Of a DNA stretch of 6,609 bases, positions 1 to 5,427 are shown piece by piece. The position numbers and the translations under genes are program-made. Location: contig CAMLEF010000267.1 of assembly GCA_946478675.1 (NCBI GenBank), positions 1 to 6,609 of the forward strand, read 5' to 3'. The notes beneath the pieces were generated by a model. The model saw only the letters and a list, made by a program, of their open reading frames with translations, was not told the DNA's origin and made no database searches. The DNA is from an uncultured Flavobacteriales bacterium. GTDB taxonomy: Bacteria > Bacteroidota > Bacteroidia > Palsa-965. Position 1 is the stretch's first letter. Each line of letters opens with the position of its first letter.

Positions 1-212
1 GCGGCCATTCGCATTTCTATTGGGAATTCGGCGACCATTCAAACTCGCAGCTTTTTGCGCCGTCACACAGCTATGATTCACCGGGCGCCTACATCGTTTC
101 GCTTACGACTGCCGATGTAGCCGGATGCATCTCCGTCACGAAAAAAACGGTAATCGTTACCGCGCCTTTCGTTTCGAACGGACGGCACGGCTGCTGCCTC
201 TTCAGCGAATAA
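1..212 (+). CDS. PKD-domain protein, C-terminal fragment (5' end outside window)
   Basis: This is an open frame read from base 3, with 69 codons before the TAA at 210-212; the gene begins upstream of the window. Visible residues 1-52 form most of a PKD (polycystic kidney disease) Ig-like domain. They carry the hallmark WEFGD at residues 7-11, then P20, H22 and Y24, then the PG-Y-V-L strand at 27-34, ending in a TVIV strand. PKD domains are beta-sandwich spacers or adhesion modules in secreted and surface proteins, so the product is probably extracytoplasmic. After the PKD there is only a tail of about 17 residues containing a Cys-Cys pair, with no recognisable T9SS sorting domain. The stop is followed at once by a strong terminator, which supports a true gene end rather than a frameshift. 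It converges on the large gene at 271-5106, whose own PKD has the same FYWEFGD core. The full function cannot be told. Confidence 0.8.
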   Translation, partial: GHSHFYWEFGDHSNSQLFAPSHSYDSPGAYIVSLTTADVAGCISVTKKTVIVTAPFVSNGRHGCCLFSE

Positions 213-234
213 AAAATTACCGGGTGGATAGTAT

Positions 235-275
235 ACTCCCGCAGCCGACCCAAACGGCGCGGGAGTTTTTTTATT
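235..275 (+). terminator. Rho-independent terminator between convergent genes
   Basis: A perfect 8-bp stem pairs ACTCCCGC (235-242) with GCGGGAGT (259-266). After a single bulged A it continues as a 4-bp inner stem, GCCG (244-247) with CGGC (255-258), closing a 7-base loop. A T tract from 266 to 272 follows on the + strand. It sits 22 bases after the stop of the PKD gene, so it should end that transcript. The T tract runs into the stop codon (271-273) of the opposing gene. On the - strand the hairpin is preceded by A residues, but no T-run follows directly, so termination of the large gene here is less certain. A separate T6 on the - strand lies at 211-216. Confidence 0.85.
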
Positions 276-489
276 CGTGGCGGATCACTTTGTAAGCCGA
301 ACGTTTTCCGTTGCGTTCCACAACAACCGTGTACATGCCGGCCGACGCTGTTCCCAACGGAAGATCGATGCGCCCGTCCATGATGCTTTGTTTCTGCTGC
401 GCGAGCAGTTTTCCGGAAGCATCGTACAATTCCACGTTCACGACTTCCGCCGCAGCGAAATGGAAGAACACGGTAATGCCGGGCTGTGA
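271..489 (-). other. T9SS type A-like C-terminal sorting domain
   Basis: Residues about 1540-1611 follow the type A pattern: a V-V-x-V-E-L-Y-D-A-S-G-K-L-L strand, a central strand, an L-x-x-x-x-A-G-M-Y-T-V-V-V hairpin, and a basic C-terminus (NGKRSAYKVIRHE). The usual early YPNP-type motif is not present; that stretch reads VASSQPGITVFFHF. In this family the domain guides export by T9SS and is normally cleaved. Confidence 0.8.
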
Positions 490-3400
490 GGAAGCGACCT
501 GGATGTTGCCGTTCGCATCCTGCTCGTGAATGCCGGTGGTATTCGTGAGCACGGTGATCACACCGGTTGTCGTATCCTGGCAATTGCCGTCGTCGGCGAT
601 GAGCGTTACCGTGTACGTTCCGTTGCTGTTGTACGTGTAGAACGGATTCGCATCGCTGCTGATGCCGGAAGTATCACCGAATTCCCAATAGAAATTCGTG
701 CCGCCGGAAGAATAATTCGCGAATGAAGCCGTCTGCTGCACATACACCGTATCGGGCGTAGCGACAAAAGAAGCGGAAAGCGTCGAAGAAGAATTCACGG
801 CAAACTGGATCGAATCAATGCAACCGTTGCCGTCGGTTATCTGCAGCGGATACGTTCCCTGCGCGATATTCATAATGCTGTCGGTGGAATTGCCGTCGGG
901 CCAGAGCAGCTGGTAAGGAGGCGTGCCGCCACCGATCGCCGTCAGGTGAACCGCACCGTCATTCGTATACGTGCACACCGGCGAGGTGATATTGCCCAGC
1001 GCATACACCGGCACCGGTCCGTCCACCGTGATCGTATCGATGCGCTGCGTGCAGAAGCCGTTGTTGCCGTCCACTTCCACAACGTAATCTCCCGGCGTCA
1101 AACCGAAAAGCGTGTCGGTGCCCGTGACGGCGTTGTGCGTGGTGATGACGTTGCCGTTGCTGTCTTTCCAGGTGTAATCCCACGGACCGTTACCGGTTCC
1201 TTTCGCGTACGCTTTTCCGTCTGCCGAATTGCTGCAGCTCGCGAGTATCTGTCCTTTCGTGAGCGCAGGTCCGAAGTGCAGCAGGAAGCGCGGCGCATTC
1301 GTGGTGTCGGAAAGATAGAAGGTGTACGACGCGCCTGCGGAAAGCTGCGTGAAAATTCCGGTGTAAAGATCTTCGAGCGTGATGCACATGCTGTGCGGAA
1401 GATCGGTGATCGTGTCGCGCATGATCGTGTGCGTTCCGCTAATGCCGGCTTTCACGCGCAGCGGAATGACGATGTCGGCCGAAGGAACGGGAAGCGTGTT
1501 GATCGAAAGTTCGTTCGCCGAATCCTGGATGGAAGAGAGATACGGAACCGTCGTGTCCATGCTGGCGAGCTTCATCGCATCCATGCCGATATCGAATTGC
1601 GGCGTGGCCTGGTCGTTGAAACGGATGATCGTTTGATCGGCCATGTTGCCGCGATGCAGCGAAAGGCTGAGCAGGTTTGCCGTCGTGTCGGGTTGCGCCG
1701 CCGTGCGGAAGAAGCTCGGATCGGAAGCCGCCTTTACGTTTTCCGTCAGGCTCATCGCAGGAGAAGCGCCGATCGCGCGCACCCAGAACGCCTGCGACGA
1801 AGGAATCATTTTCGTTCCGCCGTTCACACCGACGCCGCCCACGTACGAAGCGTATTGCCCCAGCGCAGGATTCCAGATGTACAGCACGTTGTCGGTGTTC
1901 GTGCGTGTCCATCCCGCAGCGTCCCAGTTGAGCGCCGAAGGATACGGATTGCCGAGCATGTTCCAGCCGTCCTGCGTGGGACCGGCCGAAGGCGTGTACG
2001 TCAGCGTGAAGCTTTGGTTCATTTTCACCGGCGGCCCCGTCACATCGAGCGCCACGTTCAGCGGACCGACGTAAACGAAATATCCTTTTTTCGCCGTGAG
2101 CGCATCGGTGATGTTCGTCGGTGGCGAATAACCGTTTTCCTTCGGACCTGCAACCGTTTCATTGTACGTCGCAACGGAATAAAAACCGTTCAGGTTCGGA
2201 TAATCGGAACCGGGGAATCCTGCGGTGACGAGATCATCGTTCCAGCCCTGCAGCGTATTCCCGGTGACGGGCGCGCAGAGTTGTCGCCATTGCGTCGGCC
2301 CGAGATAAATGAAACGCTGCATGATGATGTTGCCGGTGATATTGCCGCTGGTGATCGTGCCGATGCGCGCCGTTCCGGTAGAATCCGAAAGCAGCGTGAA
2401 GTTGCGGCCCGTCGTCGTGAAGTTGCCGAGCGAGAGCGTCAGTGTGCCGTGAATATTTTCGTCGGCCGTGAGCGCTACACCGGCAGAGTTGTTGATCGTG
2501 AGATGACGGAAAGTCGTGAGCGCCGTTCCGCCGATCGTTTGTGCTGCTGTTCCGTTGCAGATCACGAAACCATCCGTGCCGGCAACGAACGTTCCGTTGT
2601 TCGTCCAATTGCCTTTTACGCCGATCGTGTAACCGGGCGATCCTGCGCTGAGCGTTGCGCCGGCATTCACCGCCAGGTTCTGGCAATTGAAATTGGAAGC
2701 GGCGGTCTTCACACCGGCATTCATGAAGACGAGATGATTGAAGGTTTCAGCGCCGCTCGTGCGCGAGATCGTCTGCGCTGCGGTGCCGCTGAACGTCGTT
2801 GTGTTCGTTCCGGGCGTGTAGGTGCCGCCGGTGTTCGTCCAGTTTCCGCCGAGCGTCACGTTGAGGTTGTTCGCGTTGAACGTTCCCGCCTGCAGCTGCA
2901 CGTCACTGTAAACCGTCAACGGGTTCGTGGCGAGTTTTGCCGTTGCATTTGCGCTCGCGACACGAAGGTTTCCCACCGGCGAAACCGTGTTGATCGTCAT
3001 CGTTTGCCCGACGGGAGTAGAAGCATCACCGATCTGCAGTACGCCGCCCGTTACGGAATTGATATTTCCGCCCGTTGCCACGAAGCCAAGATCCTGCGCA
3101 CCTGTTCCGCCCTCGCGTCGAATGATGATCGTGCCGCCGCTCTGTGTGAATTGCGAGCCGGGAATGTCCATCATGAACGGCGCATTCGTCGTTGAAGTGG
3201 AACCCATCGTATTCAGCACGAGCGTTCCGCCGGAAATCGTGAAGCGCGAAATACACGTGGTATTCGGACGATCGTACCGTCCTGCCACGTTCACCGTTCC
3301 GCCGCTGATGACGAGCTGGCCGCCGTTCGAATTGATGCCGAGGTTCGCAGCATTGCCGATGTTCACCGTTCCGCCCGAAACGACGAGATCGCCGAAGAGA

Positions 3401-5106
3401 TCGAGACTGCCGTTCATGTTGACGGTCGCCGTGTTGCTGCTGATCCAGAGCTTCGATCCGTAGTCCAGCGTCGCATTCGCATTGTACGGCGTGACGTTCA
3501 CCGCACCTGTCGTCGCCAGCTTGAATGTGCCTTCGTTCAGCGTGAGAAACCCGGCAGCAGCGGTAAATACCGAAGACGACACGATCACCGCTTTCGATGC
3601 GCCCGCCGATTTGTTCACCGTAATGTTGTTGAAGCGAAACGTCGTTCCTGTTCCGCTGACGGTTTGCGTGGAATAAGGATGCAGGAAGCTGACGTTGCAC
3701 TTGCTGTTTCCGTCCGGCTGCATATCGAACGTTCCATAGTTCGTGATGTTGCCGTAACAGTTCATCGTGTGTGTCGTGTTCGACAGCGTATTCACGCGCA
3801 ACGTGGCATTCGGGTTCACTGTGATGGCGCCGTCAACGGTAAGGCTGCGCGCGAAGTTGTTGTTGCCGATCTGCAAAACGGCCGCGCCGCCCTGCCCTAC
3901 CGTCAGGTTGTGACAAACGGCATTCGTATTGATCGTCACCATGTGCGCGCTGGCGATGATGACGTTGTCGGAAACAGTGGGAACAGTTCCCGTGTTCCAG
4001 GTGGAAGCGTTTCCCCAATTGCCGGAAGTCACGGAAGTAAACGTGGTTCCCGGCAGCGTGGCGCGCGTTCCTGTCAGCGGCGAGCTGAGGCAACCTTCCG
4101 TCACGGCATAGACGCGCCAGTAGTACGTTGTTCCGGAATACAATCCCGTGATCGTTGCCGAAGTGGCGTTCGCGGCCGTTTGCGTTTCGAATTCGAAGTT
4201 GACGTTGTCGGTAGAGCTGTAGATCACGTAACCGACTTCATTGCTCGCCCAGTTCGGCCAGTTGAGCGTCATCTGCGCCGCCTGCACATTGGAGAACGTG
4301 AGCGTGCCCGCAGTAGGATTGGCCGGAACAGGAGGCGTAAATGCAATGCGTGAATTGCTCGCCGGCAGCGTCGTCAGGTTGTTGACTTCGCCGTTGTTGA
4401 ACGCAGCGGTATTCGCGGTTTGCTGGCATTTCAGCTGGGCAGCCGTAGCAACGTTGCTTTGTGTCGCCGCGTTGATGCCGCAGGTGTACGTGAAGTTCGC
4501 TGTGCCCAGCGTCATCGTGCCGTAGAGGAACTGGACCAGGCCGGTGCTTTCATAAATTTTCACCTGGTAATTCAGGCTCGGCGTCGTGTTGAGGTACACC
4601 GCCATGTCGATCCATTCGATCGTCATCACGCGGTTTGGCGCCGTTCCGGTAAGCAGCGTGCGAATACTGTTGCCGAGCGGATCGACGGCACCCTGTGTTG
4701 TCTGGTCATCGTAAAAAGGCGCAATCGCATTTAATGTTCCGGTCGGATTCGTGTACTGCGAGTTGTCGTAACCGTACGCCGCAGTCGTCGGGCCGCCGTT
4801 GTTCGCAGAAGTGGAAAAATCAATGTAGCCGTTGGTGGAGATGTTGACTTCCGTGTAACGCACGCCGTTGTACCAGAAATCAAAACCGATCTCGATGGGA
4901 TTGCTGCGGTTATCATCCTGCTGGAAGCCGCCGATGTAACGCCAGCTGTTGCAGGGCGTTCCGGTATTGACGATGGAGGAATAAGTGATGCCCGTAGACC
5001 GGGTAACTGCATAATTCGCCACGGATTGTGCGGACGCAGGAAGCAGGAATATCCAGAGCGCCAACACGCACGCGAGGCGTAATCGCGTAACAGTTTGCAA
5101 ATACAT
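271..5106 (-). CDS. Large modular secreted/surface protein with T9SS-type C-terminal domain
   Basis: The gene encodes 1611 residues. Residues 1-26 are a signal peptide (RLR, hydrophobic core, ASA|Q cleavage). Residues 30-257 are a beta-rich module (GFDFWYNG, STNGYIDF) of unknown function. Residues 260-350 are a fibronectin type III domain, and 355-415 a G8-like module (SGNWGNASTW, VPTVSDNVII). Residues 416-925 are Gly/Asn/Thr-rich beta-helix-like repeats. Residues 926-1128 hold a module common in Bacteroidota secreted proteins (GWNMLGNPYPSALNW at 1047-1061, then QAFWV), and 1143-1281 a beta module ending RFLLHFGP. Two SprB-like repeats follow (about 1288-1362 and 1377-1437), then a PKD (1443-1520, WEFGD at 1474-1478). 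Residues about 1540-1611 are a T9SS type A-like sorting domain (VELYDASGKLL, then AGMYTVVVERNG and a basic end). Such proteins are exported by Sec, cross the outer membrane by T9SS, and are surface-attached or released. No catalytic motif is visible, so an adhesin or structural role is inferred. The start is fixed by an in-frame TGA eight codons upstream (5131-5133) with no other start between. There is no Shine-Dalgarno sequence. Confidence 0.95.
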   Translation of the reverse strand: MYLQTVTRLRLACVLALWIFLLPASAQSVANYAVTRSTGITYSSIVNTGTPCNSWRYIGGFQQDDNRSNPIEIGFDFWYNGVRYTEVNISTNGYIDFSTSANNGGPTTAAYGYDNSQYTNPTGTLNAIAPFYDDQTTQGAVDPLGNSIRTLLTGTAPNRVMTIEWIDMAVYLNTTPSLNYQVKIYESTGLVQFLYGTMTLGTANFTYTCGINAATQSNVATAAQLKCQQTANTAAFNNGEVNNLTTLPASNSRIAFTPPVPANPTAGTLTFSNVQAAQMTLNWPNWASNEVGYVIYSSTDNVNFEFETQTAANATSATITGLYSGTTYYWRVYAVTEGCLSSPLTGTRATLPGTTFTSVTSGNWGNASTWNTGTVPTVSDNVIIASAHMVTINTNAVCHNLTVGQGGAAVLQIGNNNFARSLTVDGAITVNPNATLRVNTLSNTTHTMNCYGNITNYGTFDMQPDGNSKCNVSFLHPYSTQTVSGTGTTFRFNNITVNKSAGASKAVIVSSSVFTAAAGFLTLNEGTFKLATTGAVNVTPYNANATLDYGSKLWISSNTATVNMNGSLDLFGDLVVSGGTVNIGNAANLGINSNGGQLVISGGTVNVAGRYDRPNTTCISRFTISGGTLVLNTMGSTSTTNAPFMMDIPGSQFTQSGGTIIIRREGGTGAQDLGFVATGGNINSVTGGVLQIGDASTPVGQTMTINTVSPVGNLRVASANATAKLATNPLTVYSDVQLQAGTFNANNLNVTLGGNWTNTGGTYTPGTNTTTFSGTAAQTISRTSGAETFNHLVFMNAGVKTAASNFNCQNLAVNAGATLSAGSPGYTIGVKGNWTNNGTFVAGTDGFVICNGTAAQTIGGTALTTFRHLTINNSAGVALTADENIHGTLTLSLGNFTTTGRNFTLLSDSTGTARIGTITSGNITGNIIMQRFIYLGPTQWRQLCAPVTGNTLQGWNDDLVTAGFPGSDYPNLNGFYSVATYNETVAGPKENGYSPPTNITDALTAKKGYFVYVGPLNVALDVTGPPVKMNQSFTLTYTPSAGPTQDGWNMLGNPYPSALNWDAAGWTRTNTDNVLYIWNPALGQYASYVGGVGVNGGTKMIPSSQAFWVRAIGASPAMSLTENVKAASDPSFFRTAAQPDTTANLLSLSLHRGNMADQTIIRFNDQATPQFDIGMDAMKLASMDTTVPYLSSIQDSANELSINTLPVPSADIVIPLRVKAGISGTHTIMRDTITDLPHSMCITLEDLYTGIFTQLSAGASYTFYLSDTTNAPRFLLHFGPALTKGQILASCSNSADGKAYAKGTGNGPWDYTWKDSNGNVITTHNAVTGTDTLFGLTPGDYVVEVDGNNGFCTQRIDTITVDGPVPVYALGNITSPVCTYTNDGAVHLTAIGGGTPPYQLLWPDGNSTDSIMNIAQGTYPLQITDGNGCIDSIQFAVNSSSTLSASFVATPDTVYVQQTASFANYSSGGTNFYWEFGDTSGISSDANPFYTYNSNGTYTVTLIADDGNCQDTTTGVITVLTNTTGIHEQDANGNIQVASSQPGITVFFHFAAAEVVNVELYDASGKLLAQQKQSIMDGRIDLPLGTASAGMYTVVVERNGKRSAYKVIRHE
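547..780 (-). other. PKD domain within the large protein
   Basis: Residues 1443-1520 form a full PKD domain: SASFVATPDTVYVQQTASF, then FYWEFGDTS (1472-1480), then NPFYTYNSNGTYTVTLIADDG, ending VITVL. It lies just before the sorting domain. Its core is the closest visible relative of the PKD at bases 3-158 on the other strand. Confidence 0.9.
796..978 (-). other. SprB-like repeat domain within the large protein
   Basis: Residues 1377-1437 read as a SprB repeat: a VCTYTNDGAVHL strand, the GG-TPPYQLLWPDG core, NIAQGTYPLQITDGNGC, and a final strand. SprB is the mobile gliding adhesin of Flavobacterium, but these repeats occur in many non-gliding Bacteroidota surface proteins, so gliding is not implied. 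A more divergent copy precedes it at about residues 1288-1362 (GPWDYTWKDSNG, then GLTPGDYVVEVDGNNGFC). Confidence 0.8.
2383..2616 (-). repeat. Copy 3 of the ~78-residue protein repeat
   Basis: Residues 831-908 directly follow copy 2: KGNWTNNGTFVAGT, then NGTAAQTI, then TFRHLTINNSAG. The anchor GNW is exactly 78 residues after that of copy 2. The motif pattern is frequent in large T9SS cargo proteins of the Bacteroidota. Confidence 0.8.
2617..2850 (-). repeat. Copy 2 of the ~78-residue protein repeat
   Basis: Residues 753-830 carry GGNWTNTGGTYTPGT, then FSGTAAQTI, then TFNHLVFMNAG. The following copy has the same order and spacing. The DNA of the two copies has diverged in synonymous and other positions, so the duplication is not recent. 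Confidence 0.8.
3112..3399 (-). repeat. SGGT beta-helix rung repeats
   Basis: Within residues 570-665 the motif SGGT recurs at 577, 601, 625 and 656, each followed by alternating hydrophobic residues (VNI, VNV, LVL, III). Spacing is 24, 24 and 31 residues, close to the rung length of a right-handed parallel beta-helix. The structure is inferred; the motif and its period are seen directly. Confidence 0.7.
3523..3756 (-). repeat. Divergent copy 1 of a ~78-residue protein repeat
   Basis: Residues 451-528 match the pattern of the tandem repeats at 753-908: GN-x-TN-x-GTF near the start, an alternating strand, QT(V/I)-GT, then TFRFNNITVN with SAG. The match is by eye at protein level and is weaker than that between copies 2 and 3. 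Such units usually build parallel beta-helix or stacked beta structure in secreted Bacteroidota proteins. Confidence 0.55.
5029..5106 (-). other. Sec signal peptide of the large T9SS cargo
   Basis: Residues 1-26 have Arg at 8 and 10, a hydrophobic stretch from about 11 to 22, and a P-A-S-A cleavage site before Gln27. There is no cysteine at the cleavage point, so this is a signal peptidase I substrate rather than a lipoprotein, as expected for T9SS cargo that must first reach the periplasm. Confidence 0.85.
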
Positions 5107-5131
5107 AGCAGGGTTAACGTTTGTGCCTATT

Positions 5132-5139
5132 CAATATTA
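5132..5139 (-). promoter_or_regulatory. Possible -7 element for the large T9SS cargo gene
   Basis: On the - strand this reads TAATATTG, one mismatch from the Bacteroidota -7 consensus TAnnTTTG. It lies about 25 bases before the start codon, which would give a short leader. No clear TTTG-type -33 element is found at the right distance, so this is weak. Confidence 0.22.
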
Positions 5140-5156
5140 AGCGAATTCTGATCGAA

Positions 5157-5194
5157 ATCGGAATGAATTCGACCAAGCAGGGCGCCATTCCGAT
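5157..5194. repeat. Perfect 9-bp inverted repeat in the divergent promoter region
   Basis: ATCGGAATG at 5157-5165 pairs with CATTCCGAT at 5186-5194 across a 20-base spacer. A second inverted pair, GATCAAT (5192-5198) and ATTGATC (5222-5228), overlaps its right arm. There is no T tract, so it is not a terminator. A regulator-binding site is possible, but no known operator is recognised. Confidence 0.5.
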
Positions 5195-5380
5195 CAATAC
5201 CGGAATTCAATACCCAAATACATTGATCCTCATATTCTTGTACGTGTTTTCACGGAGACGTTTCACCCCATTAAAGTAGCGATATTTCGACGCATTCAAC
5301 CGGCGTTTACAGTTATCCTTTCTCTTCCGACGCTTTTCCGCCCGAAAGGCTATCCTGAAAACTAAAGACGGAACCGCCGA

Positions 5381-5409
5381 TTTTGTGCATCTGAATTGCT
5401 CTAATTTCG
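5381..5409 (+). promoter_or_regulatory. Possible promoter for the alpha-2-macroglobulin gene
   Basis: TTTTG at 5381-5385 resembles the Bacteroidota -33 element, and TAATTTCG at 5402-5409 is one mismatch from the -7 consensus TAnnTTTG. The 16-base gap is shorter than usual for this class. Transcription would start a few bases downstream, leaving a leader of roughly a dozen bases. Confidence 0.28.
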
Positions 5410-5427
5410 CCTTGAAAACCAACACCT

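Larger units (their letters stand above)
5107..5427. other. Divergent intergenic/promoter region
   Basis: These 321 bases separate the start codons of the large T9SS cargo (- strand) and the alpha-2-macroglobulin gene (+ strand). The region looks more AT-rich than the flanking genes. The part near the T9SS gene (5149-5228) holds a perfect 9-bp inverted repeat, a 7-bp inverted repeat, a CAATACC direct repeat (5195-5201 and 5208-5214), and three GAATTC palindromes (5143, 5165, 5203). From 5230 to 5380 I see no gene, hairpin terminator or RNA element that I can support. Confidence 0.8.

Noticed and set aside
1..212. Frameshift that truncated the PKD gene
   Set aside because: No other + frame continues with sensible sequence, and a strong terminator follows the TAA by 22 bases, so the stop looks genuine.
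89..583. - strand open frame of 164 residues across the convergent gene ends
   Set aside because: It reads through the terminator hairpin and overlaps two supported genes; its composition is not protein-like.
946..3195. Long + strand open frame (749 residues) opposite the large T9SS cargo gene
   Set aside because: It is in codon register with the real gene, has an Arg/His/Val-rich translation with no domain, and its length is explained by avoidance of TTA, CTA and TCA in the sense gene.
3026..3700. - strand open frame of 224 residues
   Set aside because: Alternative frame inside the large gene; Arg/His/Gln-rich with no recognisable domain.
3664..4353. + strand open frame of 229 residues
   Set aside because: Same antisense register and same low-complexity Arg/His-rich composition; shadow of the large gene.
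271..5106. Autotransporter or filamentous haemagglutinin-type adhesin
   Set aside because: The beta-helix repeats are similar in style, but there is no outer-membrane barrel or TPS domain, and the C-terminus fits T9SS sorting.
5207..5425. - strand open frame of 72 residues in the intergenic region
   Set aside because: Very Lys/Arg-rich, with no start signal or recognised domain, and it would overlap the probable macroglobulin promoter. Most likely chance.
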